Assembly: GCF_035621455.1 (NCBI RefSeq) | Contig: NZ_CP141822.1 | Location: forward strand, 1,302,001 to 1,366,000 | DNA: 64,000 nucleotides | Origin: Vibrio natriegens NBRC 15636 = ATCC 14048 = DSM 759 | GTDB taxonomy: Bacteria; Pseudomonadota; Gammaproteobacteria; Enterobacterales; Vibrionaceae | Reading direction: 5' to 3' | Shown: positions 8,844 to 17,290 of the stretch, one piece after another | Layout: the number at the start of each line of letters is the position of its first letter | Numbering within the stretch: the stretch's first letter is position 1 | Program-made: the position numbers and the translations under genes | Notes under the pieces: model-generated | The model's input: only the letters and a program-made list of their open reading frames with translations | Database searches by the model: none | What the model was told of the DNA's origin: nothing

Positions 8844-9010
8844 ATGTCCTAACTTATTTTTCGTCGTTAAGTATGATTAAGCAAGTTGGTAAGCACAATT
8901 TACAAATATATCGCCAACAAATCGACATTTTATAATTCGCTACAAGCTGCTGTTTATCTGGTGACATCGCTAATCGGGGTAATTTATTCAGATTAAAGAG
9001 GTCAATGGAC
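8844..9010 (+). other. Predicted long 5' leader of tfoX
   Basis: If transcription starts near 8844 the tfoX mRNA has a leader of about 167 bases with no ORF of note. In V. cholerae the tfoX leader hides the ribosome binding site and is opened by the small RNA TfoR. The AGAGG ribosome binding site here is at 8997-9001. I could not fold the leader reliably or locate TfoR, which is encoded elsewhere. Confidence 0.45.
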
Positions 9011-9592
9011 ATGACAGACCAAGCTTTTTTTAAATACGTACGCAATTTTAGTCAATATCAGAAACGTTCCATGTTTGGCGGCATCGGCTTATTTTGCGAT
9101 GATGCCATGTTCGCTCTTGTCAGTAATGACTGCTGTTACCTACGTGGCGGTAATGAGCTAGACGAAGAGCTGATGCAACTAAATTGTGAAAAATATAAGC
9201 ACGTCAAGAGACAAACGACGGCAACCGTTAATTATTATGATGTGACAGAGCTGTTTGAATCCGGCTTTTCCGGTTTAGATGAACTGTTAAAAAAATCAAT
9301 AGAGTACTCAGTAAAGGAACGCAAATACCAAAAATCATCTGCGAGTAGACGGCTAAGGGATTTGCCGAACATGCAACTTACACTTGAGCGTATGGTGAAA
9401 AAAGCCGGCGTTGATGATGTTGAAGCATTTTTGGAGCTTGGGCCTGTGGAAGTTTTCAATAAAGTAAGACAGGCTTACGGTAACGATGTAGATGTCAAAC
9501 TGCTTTGGAAGTTTGCTGGTGCGATTGATGGAGTGCACTGGAAACTCATTCAAGAGCCACGTAAAAAACAGCTTTTAGAGCTGTGTAACTAA
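9011..9592 (+). CDS. tfoX: TfoX/Sxy-family competence regulator
   Basis: 193 residues. The TfoX_N domain occupies residues 1 to about 95 (FFKYVRNFSQYQKRSMFGGIGLFCDDAMFALVSNDCCYLRGG) and the TfoX_C helix-hairpin-helix-like domain about 110-190 (LRDLPNMQLTLERMVKKAGVDDVEAFLELGPVEVFNKVRQAYG). TfoX works with CRP at CRP-S sites to switch on type IV pilus and DNA-uptake genes, and in Vibrio also type VI secretion, usually on chitin. ATG at 9011 is nine bases from the AGAGG site; ATG at 9005 is only three bases away and is less likely. The upstream CRP-type promoter and long leader fit the family. Confidence 0.93.
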   Translation: MTDQAFFKYVRNFSQYQKRSMFGGIGLFCDDAMFALVSNDCCYLRGGNELDEELMQLNCEKYKHVKRQTTATVNYYDVTELFESGFSGLDELLKKSIEYSVKERKYQKSSASRRLRDLPNMQLTLERMVKKAGVDDVEAFLELGPVEVFNKVRQAYGNDVDVKLLWKFAGAIDGVHWKLIQEPRKKQLLELCN

Positions 9593-9716
9593 CGTAATGG
9601 GCTTATTTAATGAATGACTTTACTCTGGCGTTAGCGATTCGTAAAAGTAAGCATCAAAAGTAGAAAAGGGATGTTGATACTTTTGAGCACTTTATTAGAA
9701 CGTGTTATTTCTACCA

Positions 9717-9748
9717 AATAAAAAACCGAGGCTAATGCCTCGGTTTTT
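9717..9748. terminator. Bidirectional terminator between tfoX and the outer-membrane protein gene
   Basis: ACCGAGGC / GCCTCGGT stem with a TAAT loop, A run before it and T run after it. It suits the minus-strand gene best and can also stop tfoX transcripts. Confidence 0.8.
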
Positions 9749-9766
9749 GTTTTTCGCTTGTGCTTA

Positions 9767-10312
9767 TTAGAACTTGAAGCGCGTAGTGAACATAACTTGA
9801 TCACCGTAAAAGTCGTTAATGCGAGCTTCTGCACCTAGAGAGAACAACTCAGTTGAGTGGAAACGTGCATAGGCAGAGCCCATCCAGTCGTCGTTGTCAT
9901 CAATAGAAACATAGCCAACTTTACCACCTACTTCTAATTGAGGACCTAACCACTGACGAACGCCCAGGTTTAGTTCCATACCCACATCAGTGCTGCTTGA
10001 GTGAGATGGTTGAACAACGCGCATCAGCATTTCGCCTGTCAGGTCTGCCCAGTTATTAAGTGGTGAGTGAAAACCAAAACCAGCTGCTGAATCAAAGTCG
10101 CTTTCAAACTCAGAATCGATACGAGCTACGACGTGTGCATTTGGGTGGATTGATTTGCTGACTCCAGCACCAAATGTCATCGGGCTTGCGCCAATGCGAG
10201 CTTCGACGTAGTCGTAGCTAAAGTTGCTCATAGTTGCAGGCGTATTGCCATTTGCAGCTAGGGCGTGGCTTGATGCTAACAATAGGGCTGTGGCTAATAG
10301 TGTCTTACGCAT
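9767..10312 (-). CDS. Small outer-membrane beta-barrel-like protein, unknown function
   Basis: 181 residues. Signal peptide MRKTLLATALLLASSHALA (cleavage near residue 19), then alternating polar/hydrophobic strands and a C-terminal Phe (MFTTRFKF), typical of outer-membrane barrels. ATG at 10312 is chosen because it gives the signal peptide; the open frame runs further upstream but without a family-like N-terminus. The size suggests about eight strands. No named family is certain. The gene has its own terminator and is separate from the two-component operon upstream. Confidence 0.75.
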   Translation of the reverse strand: MRKTLLATALLLASSHALAANGNTPATMSNFSYDYVEARIGASPMTFGAGVSKSIHPNAHVVARIDSEFESDFDSAAGFGFHSPLNNWADLTGEMLMRVVQPSHSSSTDVGMELNLGVRQWLGPQLEVGGKVGYVSIDDNDDWMGSAYARFHSTELFSLGAEARINDFYGDQVMFTTRFKF

Positions 10313-10469
10313 AACTAACGATAAACCTTGTTTATTTTTCCATGAGTCCAAGCAAGCACTTGAACTGTAATCTGATTTGTCCGACATCATAATCAAAAGA
10401 GAGGTCTTCGACCAACATAAATGTGTCGATGTTTTGTCAATTAACTTAATTGTTATCCAATTTAAGCAA

Positions 10470-10498
10470 AAAGTGCGCCATGTATGATGGCGCACTTT
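10470..10498 (-). terminator. Terminator of the two-component operon
   Basis: AAAGTGCGCCAT / ATGGCGCACTTT, a perfect 12 bp stem. On the minus strand it is followed by a T run, 13 bases past the receiver-gene stop. Confidence 0.85.
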
Positions 10499-10510
10499 GT
10501 ATGGTTTGGC

Positions 10511-11008
10511 TTATTCACCGAAGCTTGCTCTACGCTCTGCCATCGCGTTTAAAATGGCTTCTGAGTCAAGGACGGTTGTCCAGGATAACAAGTCATCATC
10601 CTGTTCGATAACGAACGAAGTAAGCTGAGAGAGGATCGCCTGTCTTAGTTCATCTCCTCTCCATGGCTTGGCAATGTAATAGTCTAAACTGTCGTGGTTA
10701 ATTGCCTCTACGGTGTCTTCTAATCCTGCCTGACCGGTCAGTAGCACTTTGCGGGCACTTCTTGTGTCAGCACTTTGGCTTAGTTCAATCAAGAAGCTAA
10801 TTCCAGTTTGCTCCGGCATAATGTGATCACACAAAATGAGCGCAAGTTTTACTTCTTCGTCCGCCATGTCCTCGATTACTTGTCTTGCCTCTGTCACGGA
10901 CTCTGCGCCTTCTAAAATAAAATGTTCTTCGAAGGGAGCTAAATCTTGCAACACGCTATCCAAGACTTCTCTTTCGTCATCGACGCATAAAATCAGATAC
11001 TTTGTCAT
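10511..11008 (-). CDS. Stand-alone response regulator receiver protein
   Basis: 165 residues. Receiver domain 1 to about 125 with the acidic pair in LCVDDE (residues 10-11), phospho-acceptor Asp in ILCDHIMPEQTG, Thr in KVLLTGQ and Lys in YYIAKPW. All catalytic residues are present. The tail (DLLSWTTVLDSEAILNAMAERR) has no DNA-binding or enzymatic domain. The ATG overlaps the stop of the kinase gene by 4 bases (ATGA), so the two are translationally coupled. The whole protein, tail included, aligns with the N-terminus of that kinase, which indicates domain duplication. It could be a phosphate relay or bind an unlinked target. Confidence 0.88.
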   Translation of the reverse strand: MTKYLILCVDDEREVLDSVLQDLAPFEEHFILEGAESVTEARQVIEDMADEEVKLALILCDHIMPEQTGISFLIELSQSADTRSARKVLLTGQAGLEDTVEAINHDSLDYYIAKPWRGDELRQAILSQLTSFVIEQDDDLLSWTTVLDSEAILNAMAERRASFGE

Positions 11009-12945
11009 ATTTCATCTCCTTCTTCGATGACCGGTAACCAGACTGTCATACGAGTGTATTTGTTGAGTTCTGATTCCACTTCAATCCATCCGTGGTGAGC
11101 AGAAACGATTTGCTGGCAGATAGAAAGCCCGATTCCTAAGCCAAAGTTGCCCACTTTTTTGGTCGTAAAGTTGAGTTCGAAAATTGATGTCTGCTGTGAT
11201 TCTGGAATACCACAACCATTATCTTCGAATGAAATCACGGCATATCGCTTTTGATCTTTTTCGACCAGCCTGGTCTGGATTTTTAACACACCTTTATCCG
11301 GAAAAGCGTCAATGGCGTTTGAAACTAGATTAGTCCAAACCTGCTGTAAAGCGATAGGCTGGCAAAGAATTCGCGGTAAGTTATCGTAGTCTGTTGAAAC
11401 CTGGTGCATTTTCAACTTGTTTTCAAAGATAACTAAGGTGTCTTCGATGCCTTCATGGATATCAGCGTAATGCATGCTTTCATCATCGGCACGTGCATAG
11501 CCTTTCAAGCTCTTTACCATGTCAGCGATACGGACTGCACACACGTTAATTGAACGCAGAGAAGCCCCCGCTTTATGATATTGCTCAAGTGTTCCAAGTG
11601 TCTGAGCTGCACTATCCTGTTTTTTCGCGAGCTGCGACAACAACGCATCATCTGACTCTAAGCCGAGATTGACGATTTTTTTGGCTAACGAGCGATCCGG
11701 CAGAATAGGACTAAGTTGTTTTACTCGTGCTCTCAGCTCAGAGGTTGAGGCTGGTTTAGAATTTTGCGCTTGAGACAGCAGTTGCACGCCCTTGCTCTGG
11801 ATATCCGAGCTAGGATGCTCGGTCAGTAGGCTTTCAAGGGTATGCGTGAGATTTTCTACCCCACGCAAAATAGCTGCGATTGGATTGTTGAGTTCATGGG
11901 CGACACCGGCAACGAGCTGACCAAGCATGGCCATTTTTTCTCGCTCTATCAGTTGCTGATGAGCCGACTCTAACGATTCAAGTGTTTTTTGCAGCTGTAA
12001 CTTGGTATTAATGCTGCGTTGCAAACGTCGATTAAAGTGTCGAAGCAGTAAGTTGGTGAATAGTGGCAGCAGATTAGAGTCACTCTGCATGACGTTGTGG
12101 AACACTTGGCGATCGAGTTTGATCACTTCCGTCTTCGATAATGTCAGTGCGGTAGAGAAAGAGTTTTCACCCGTTACAAATGACATGCTGCCGACAATAT
12201 TACCTTTCGTGTAGCGAACGACTTCTCTTTGAACGCCTTGCTCATCTCTTTTGTACAGAGCTACGTCTCCGTTGGTGATAAACCAGAGAAAGTTGTTGGG
12301 TTCACCTTCAACCGTCAATAAATGTTCAGGCGAGTAGGTGCGGCAGGCATGGGTATCGTCGCTGTGTTTGAAAAACAGTTGCAAGGCGGTAATTACTTGC
12401 TCTGCGAGCTCTGCATCGGACATTGAGTGATAGTCATGCAGAAAGCCCGCTTGGTATTTCTGCATCTGATTCTCAATGTGCGCTCGCAGCAATTTATGTT
12501 GGTCCAGTACTTGGCTGTAGCCGAGCAAATCCTCATGACAGTTGCGTAAAATAAACTGCGTTAACTCTTTTTGAACCGTATTAAACAGCACCTTATCCGG
12601 GAGCGGCTTTGTCAGGCAGTGGTCTAATCGACCTTCGTTAACGGCAGTGAGTATCGCTTGGATATCCGAGGAGCAACTAATGAGGATTTTTCTTGCGCTT
12701 TCTGTATGTGGTGCCCGGTCGAGACCAATAAGAAATTCCACGCCATTAAAATGAGCATGGTGGCTGGCGATGACGAGTGCGACAGTCTGCTTCTGTTGTT
12801 CGAGATACTCAAGCGCACTTTGCGCTTCTTCAATGGATTCAACAGAAAAAATATCAAATTTGCTAGAGAAAGCAGACAGCTCCAATCGAAACTGTTCGGC
12901 ACTGATTGGATTGTTGTCGAGACACAATACAGCGTAGCGATTCAC
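11005..12945 (-). CDS. Soluble histidine kinase: degenerate receiver, cNMP-binding-type domain, HisKA, HATPase
   Basis: About 646 residues, no membrane segment. Order: receiver-like domain (1-150); cyclic-nucleotide-binding-type domain (about 198-298, GEPNNFLWFITNGDVALYKRD, VRYTKGNIVGSMSFVTGENSFSTAL); coiled coil; HisKA with phospho-His in GVAHELNNPIAAILRG (His near 350); long helical insert; HATPase with NLVSNAIDAF, FEDNGCGIP and FGLGIGLSICQQIV. The receiver has lost its phospho-acceptor: VIASHHAHFNG stands where the partner has ILCDHIMPEQTG, and DD is DN. GTG at 12945 is chosen because VNRYAVLCLDNN matches the partner start MTKYLILCVDDE and GGAG precedes it; a TTG at 12981 adds 12 residues. 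Ligand unknown. Confidence 0.88.
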   Translation of the reverse strand: MNRYAVLCLDNNPISAEQFRLELSAFSSKFDIFSVESIEEAQSALEYLEQQKQTVALVIASHHAHFNGVEFLIGLDRAPHTESARKILISCSSDIQAILTAVNEGRLDHCLTKPLPDKVLFNTVQKELTQFILRNCHEDLLGYSQVLDQHKLLRAHIENQMQKYQAGFLHDYHSMSDAELAEQVITALQLFFKHSDDTHACRTYSPEHLLTVEGEPNNFLWFITNGDVALYKRDEQGVQREVVRYTKGNIVGSMSFVTGENSFSTALTLSKTEVIKLDRQVFHNVMQSDSNLLPLFTNLLLRHFNRRLQRSINTKLQLQKTLESLESAHQQLIEREKMAMLGQLVAGVAHELNNPIAAILRGVENLTHTLESLLTEHPSSDIQSKGVQLLSQAQNSKPASTSELRARVKQLSPILPDRSLAKKIVNLGLESDDALLSQLAKKQDSAAQTLGTLEQYHKAGASLRSINVCAVRIADMVKSLKGYARADDESMHYADIHEGIEDTLVIFENKLKMHQVSTDYDNLPRILCQPIALQQVWTNLVSNAIDAFPDKGVLKIQTRLVEKDQKRYAVISFEDNGCGIPESQQTSIFELNFTTKKVGNFGLGIGLSICQQIVSAHHGWIEVESELNKYTRMTVWLPVIEEGDEI

Positions 12946-13131
12946 AGGTAGTTGAGCTCCGGTTAAAACTTCTCCAGCCAAACCCTATCAATAAAACGAC
13001 GGAATGAGTGCGAGCTAAGTATGATTCCTGATTAATGGTCTAGAATAAGCAACAATAGTCTGATTTATCTCAATGTTTTATCCGCCGAGGGTTTGGGTTA
13101 GACTGAACACAAATACCTGAAAAGTGACGTT

Positions 13132-14397
13132 ATGCAAAATCTTAAAAAACTTGGCGCCATTGGCGGTGCAATTTCACTCGCGCTCTGTTGGCCACTCGCC
13201 GTTGGTCAAATTGGTCAGTCCATCATTGAAGATGGTATCGCGAATATGAACGATGAAATGATCAAAGGAGAAGTGATTGAGTATCAGCGTGGTTACCTGT
13301 CTTCGGTTGTGCTAACCCGATATACGGTAGTTGACCCGGAGTTAAAGACGCAATTGTTGCGTGACAGCATACCTACAACTTTTGATGTCACAAGTGATGT
13401 TAGCCATGGGCTAACCAGCCTTACAGCGGATTCAAAATTAGTAGAAAACGACTTTTTGCCGCTTACGTTGCAAAGTCAGACTCAACTCAATGGTAATACT
13501 GCATTTACATTGGACTTAGACAGCTGGCATTACCGCAATGAAGCTGAAGATATCTCAGTGTCGACAAGCCCTGCGAAAGTATCGGGTAACGTGACGGTTT
13601 TAGGCGATCTTAATTATCAGGTTTCGGTTCCCTATGTTCAGGTTGATTTTGTCAACGGTGACGAACTGCATTTGAACGGTTTGACAGGGCAGGGTAAAGG
13701 AAAACAAGTTAAAGGTTACTGGCTAGGTGAGCAGGTATTTTCGTTAGAGAAACTGGATGTGGTGGATTCTACTATGACCCCGGTGTTCTTAATTGAAAAT
13801 GCTAACTACAGTGGTAATACAGCGACGGATGAGACGGGCGAAAAGCTGAACAGTCAGTTTAATCTGGCGGCGAAAAACCTGCGCCTTACGGATGGCACCG
13901 ATGTTGACGACTTTAAGCTCGACTTTTCCATCGCCGATGTCGATAGCCAATCGTTCGATGAGATTATGTCTATCTATCAGAGCTCTGCAGTGCTGAGTGA
14001 GCAAGAAGTGGCCAGCCTATTGCCTCACATTGATACGCTGTTTAGTAAAGGCTTCAACCTTTCAGTGAACGAACTGTCACTCGCGTTTGGTGAAGGTAAA
14101 TTCCATAACGAATGGGAATTGTCTATACCGCAAGGTACCGAGCAAATCACCCAGAATCCGATGAAGTTAGTCAATGTAACTAACGGCGCTTTGAGTACGT
14201 ATTTCTCCGATGAGTTAGTTGATCATTACCCGTTTATTCAAGAAGGAATAGATGAGTTGTTAATCATGGAGTTAATCGACAAAGTTGAGGGTGGTTACCA
14301 ACTTAAGGCTCAAATCGGTGATGGGAAGTTAAAATTCGAGAACGGACACGAGTTCCCATTGATCGCGTTATTGATGCCAGCGCTGATGCAAAAATAG
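13132..14397 (+). CDS. DUF945 (YdgA-like) protein
   Basis: 421 residues. N-terminal hydrophobic segment (LGAIGGAISLALCWPLAVGQ), then a long strand-rich region with the family opening IIEDGIANMNDEMIKGEVIEYQRGYLSS. DUF945/YdgA proteins are envelope-associated and of unknown function in most bacteria. It is predicted to be anchored or exported by the N-terminal segment. ATG at 13132; the gene is divergent from the kinase operon and ends at its own terminator. Assignment rests on recalled family pattern. Confidence 0.8.
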   Translation: MQNLKKLGAIGGAISLALCWPLAVGQIGQSIIEDGIANMNDEMIKGEVIEYQRGYLSSVVLTRYTVVDPELKTQLLRDSIPTTFDVTSDVSHGLTSLTADSKLVENDFLPLTLQSQTQLNGNTAFTLDLDSWHYRNEAEDISVSTSPAKVSGNVTVLGDLNYQVSVPYVQVDFVNGDELHLNGLTGQGKGKQVKGYWLGEQVFSLEKLDVVDSTMTPVFLIENANYSGNTATDETGEKLNSQFNLAAKNLRLTDGTDVDDFKLDFSIADVDSQSFDEIMSIYQSSAVLSEQEVASLLPHIDTLFSKGFNLSVNELSLAFGEGKFHNEWELSIPQGTEQITQNPMKLVNVTNGALSTYFSDELVDHYPFIQEGIDELLIMELIDKVEGGYQLKAQIGDGKLKFENGHEFPLIALLMPALMQK

Positions 14398-14442
14398 ACA
14401 GTCATCGTTAGTTAATTACGCTCATATGGCGTTTTCAGTTTA

Positions 14443-14466
14443 AAAAGAGGTCGTAGGACCTCTTTT
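14443..14466 (+). terminator. Terminator of the DUF945 gene
   Basis: AAAAGAGGTC / GACCTCTTTT stem, loop GTAG, followed by CTTG and a T run. Confidence 0.85.
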
Positions 14467-14467
14467 C

Positions 14468-14653
14468 TTGTTTTTATCGCCGCAAAAACGTGATATACCC
14501 AACATATATCAAGATGAAGGCATCGGAACTTTGTTAGAGAGTTTTCGCGCGATAAACAGTGTCTGCGCTGATGACCCTAAAAGCCTTCCTAAGCCCGCAT
14601 CTCGAGATTATTTGAGTACATTAATTTCGACATATATTGAGCAGGAGCAATGA
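14468..14653 (+). CDS. Possible small ORF upstream of serC, no ATG
   Basis: A 61-codon open frame (from TTG) runs into serC; its TGA overlaps an ATG at 14650. The product looks protein-like ([19 protein letters not shown] ... [19 protein letters not shown]), but there is no ATG or GTG start in frame and no ribosome binding site. The TTG also lies where a serC promoter could be (TTGTTT at 14468, TGATAT at 14491, 17 bases apart). It may be a real coupled leader gene, a remnant, or untranslated leader. Confidence 0.3.
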   Translation: MFLSPQKRDIPNIYQDEGIGTLLESFRAINSVCADDPKSLPKPASRDYLSTLISTYIEQEQ

Positions 14654-14658
14654 GCATC

Positions 14659-15753
14659 ATGGAACAAAATACGGACATCGTATTTAACTTCAGCGCAGGA
14701 CCAGCAGGTCTGCCAAAAGCAGTTATGCAACAAGCACAAAATGAACTATTAAACTGGCAAGGTCTTGGCACTTCCGTGATGGAAATTAGCCACCGAAGCA
14801 AAGAGTTCATTAAAGTTGCTGAAGAAGCTGAACAAGACCTGCGTGACCTTTTAAACATTCCAGAGAACTACAAAGTCCTATTTTGCCAAGGTGGCGCTCG
14901 CGCTCAGTTTGCTGCTGTTCCGCTAAACCTTTTGGGTGAAGCCAAAACTGCTACTTACATTGATGGCGGTTACTGGGCAGAAAGCGCAGTCGCAGAAGCG
15001 AAGAAATACTGTGAACCAGACGTTTTTGACGCAAAAACAGAAATTGACGGCAAACTGGCAGTAAAACCTGCAAGTGAGTGGGAAATTGCCCCAGACGCGG
15101 CTTACGTTCATTTCTGTCCTAACGAAACCATCGACGGTATTGAAATCAACGATTTGCCTGTTACCGACAAGCCAATTGTTGCTGACATGTCTTCTACGAT
15201 TCTTTCGCGCGAGATCGACGTTTCTAAATACGGCGTTATCTATGCGGGTGCTCAGAAAAACATCGGTCCATCTGGTATTTCTATCGTTATCGTACGTGAT
15301 GATTTATTGGGTATGGCAAAACAAGAACTGCCGAGCATTCTAGATTTCACTGTACTTGCAGAAAAAGAGTCTATGTTCAACACGCCTCCAACATTTGCTT
15401 GGTACCTATCTGGCCTTGTATTCAAATGGCTAAAAGCGGAAGGTGGTGTTAAGAGTATTGAGAAAGTGAATCGTGCAAAAGCGAAATTGCTTTACGACTT
15501 CATTGATCAGTCAGACTTCTACCGTAACGGCATTCACTCTGCTAACCGTTCACTGATGAACGTACCGTTCCAGTTAGCGAAGCCAGAGCTTGATAGCACT
15601 TTCTTAGAGCTAGCCGATGCGAAAGGCTTGAAATCTCTGAAAGGTCACCGTGCCGTAGGTGGTATGCGTGCGTCAATCTACAACGCAATGACACTTGAGG
15701 GTGTTCAGGCGCTTGTAGACTTTATGAAAGAGTTCGAAGAAAAGTACGCGTAG
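14659..15753 (+). CDS. serC: Phosphoserine aminotransferase SerC
   Basis: 364-residue PLP enzyme that converts 3-phosphohydroxypyruvate and glutamate to phosphoserine; it also acts in pyridoxal phosphate synthesis. [11 protein letters not shown] at the N-terminus, [26 protein letters not shown] and the Schiff-base Lys in [12 protein letters not shown] all match. The C-terminus [20 protein letters not shown] is also standard. Two starts compete: ATG 14650 has AGGAG only two bases away and overlaps the small upstream ORF; ATG 14659 (MEQNTD) is 11 bases from it and fits homologue length. Followed by its own terminator, then dsdA. Confidence 0.95.
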   Translation: MEQNTDIVFNFSAGPAGLPKAVMQQAQNELLNWQGLGTSVMEISHRSKEFIKVAEEAEQDLRDLLNIPENYKVLFCQGGARAQFAAVPLNLLGEAKTATYIDGGYWAESAVAEAKKYCEPDVFDAKTEIDGKLAVKPASEWEIAPDAAYVHFCPNETIDGIEINDLPVTDKPIVADMSSTILSREIDVSKYGVIYAGAQKNIGPSGISIVIVRDDLLGMAKQELPSILDFTVLAEKESMFNTPPTFAWYLSGLVFKWLKAEGGVKSIEKVNRAKAKLLYDFIDQSDFYRNGIHSANRSLMNVPFQLAKPELDSTFLELADAKGLKSLKGHRAVGGMRASIYNAMTLEGVQALVDFMKEFEEKYA

Positions 15754-15776
15754 TTTGAACCAACACTGAACTACTC

Positions 15777-15803
15777 AAAGCGTCGCACTTGCGGCGCTTT
15801 TGT
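15777..15803 (+). terminator. Terminator of serC
   Basis: AAAGCG-CGC stem closing on GCG-CGCTTT with loop ACTT, followed by TTTGTTT, 23 bases after the serC stop. Confidence 0.8.
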
Positions 15804-15899
15804 TTAACTAACCAACGCATGGGTAGATGAGCCAAACATCACACCACTTTTCATGTTGCGCACTTTACCTCTGCAAAGGTTGAATAAGATGGGATTAAC

Positions 15900-17237
15900 A
15901 TGGCTTTGCACAACACCAAAGAACTCCAAAAACAATTTCCCCTCCTGACGCAGTTAATCGATTTGAAAGAAGTCTGCTGGTTTAACCCAAATGTGACTCC
16001 TTTAGAAGAGGGATTACCTTACGTTGGTTTAGATGCTGAAGATATTGATGCTGCGAGCCAACGCCTAAATCGATTTGCGCCGTACATCATGAAAGCCTTT
16101 CCTGAAACCGCTGGTAATAATGGCATTATTGAATCGCCTGTCGTTGACATTCCCAACATGAAAGGGTGTCTGGAAACCCAGTATAAAACCCCAATTTCGG
16201 GTCGCTTAATGTTAAAGAAGGACAGTCATCTACCTATCTCAGGTTCAATAAAAGCTCGTGGCGGTATTTACGAAGTATTGACGCATGCAGAAAAGCTCGC
16301 GATGGAAGCGGGGTTGCTGAGTGAAGGGGATGATTACAGCAAACTCTTCAGCGAGGAGTTTCGCCAGTTTTTCCAACAATACTCTATCGCAGTAGGTTCG
16401 ACAGGCAACTTAGGTATGTCGATTGGCATAATGAGCGCAAAACTTGGGTTCTCTGTGTCAGTCCATATGTCTGCCGATGCTCGCCAATGGAAAAAAGACA
16501 AACTCCGTTCTCATGGTGTTAATGTTGTTGAATACGAACAAGATTACGGTGTCGCGGTGGAGCAGGGCCGTAAAGAGGCAGAGCAAGACCCTAACTGTTT
16601 CTTTATTGATGACGAAAACTCACAAACTCTATTCTTGGGATACTCAGTTGCAGGAGAGCGACTGAAGCAACAGTTTGAAGAGTTAGGTATTGCTGTCGAT
16701 GAACACCATCCACTGTTTGTCTACCTGCCATGTGGGGTGGGTGGTGGTCCGGGCGGTGTCGCATTTGGTCTCAAAATGGCTTTTGGTGACAACGTCCATT
16801 GTATCTTTGCTGAGCCAACTCACTCTCCCTGCATGTTATTAGGTGTACATACCGGTTTGCATGACCAAATTTCAGTTCAGGATTTAGGCATTGATAATGT
16901 GACCGCCGCTGATGGTCTCGCAGTGGGCCGAGCTTCTGGCTTTGTCGGGCGGTCAATGGAAAGGTTGTTAGATGGGTATTACACCATTTCCGATGAGCGT
17001 ATGTACCATCATTTAGGTGAGTTGAGTGATCTTGAAAATATTCGTCTCGAGCCGTCTGCGTTTGCTGGAATGGTCGGTGCGGTTCATGTGTCGAATAACA
17101 AAGAATACCTGGCTCGTATGAACATTAGTAAAGAGAAGCTGAGTGGTGCAACGCATCTCGTTTGGGCGACGGGCGGCGGCATGGTTCCTGAAGCAGAAAT
17201 GGCGGCATATTTAGCTCAGTCAGAACGCTGTAATTGA
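15900..17237 (+). CDS. dsdA: D-serine dehydratase (ammonia-lyase)
   Basis: 445-residue PLP enzyme converting D-serine to pyruvate and ammonia. The PLP Lys lies in [13 protein letters not shown] (near residue 118), the phosphate-binding loop in [12 protein letters not shown], and a glycine-rich loop in [13 protein letters not shown]. Length matches E. coli DsdA (442 aa). Neither the activator gene dsdC nor the permease gene dsdX is adjacent, so control differs from E. coli. It lies directly downstream of serC on the same strand but is separated by a terminator. Loss of D-serine toxicity or use as a carbon/nitrogen source are the likely roles. Confidence 0.95.
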   Translation: MALHNTKELQKQFPLLTQLIDLKEVCWFNPNVTPLEEGLPYVGLDAEDIDAASQRLNRFAPYIMKAFPETAGNNGIIESPVVDIPNMKGCLETQYKTPISGRLMLKKDSHLPISGSIKARGGIYEVLTHAEKLAMEAGLLSEGDDYSKLFSEEFRQFFQQYSIAVGSTGNLGMSIGIMSAKLGFSVSVHMSADARQWKKDKLRSHGVNVVEYEQDYGVAVEQGRKEAEQDPNCFFIDDENSQTLFLGYSVAGERLKQQFEELGIAVDEHHPLFVYLPCGVGGGPGGVAFGLKMAFGDNVHCIFAEPTHSPCMLLGVHTGLHDQISVQDLGIDNVTAADGLAVGRASGFVGRSMERLLDGYYTISDERMYHHLGELSDLENIRLEPSAFAGMVGAVHVSNNKEYLARMNISKEKLSGATHLVWATGGGMVPEAEMAAYLAQSERCN

Positions 17238-17250
17238 TGCTTGCCAATAA

Positions 17251-17278
17251 AAAGGGCTCATCTTGTGATGAGCCCTTT
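17251..17278. terminator. Bidirectional terminator between dsdA and cydC
   Basis: Perfect 12 bp stem AAAGGGCTCATC / GATGAGCCCTTT with a TTGT loop. Serves both converging genes. Confidence 0.85.
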
Positions 17279-17290
17279 GCGTTTTTATCT

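Noticed and set aside
8854..9045. 63-codon minus-strand ORF in the tfoX leader
   Set aside because: Overlaps the tfoX leader and start antisense; no ribosome binding site.
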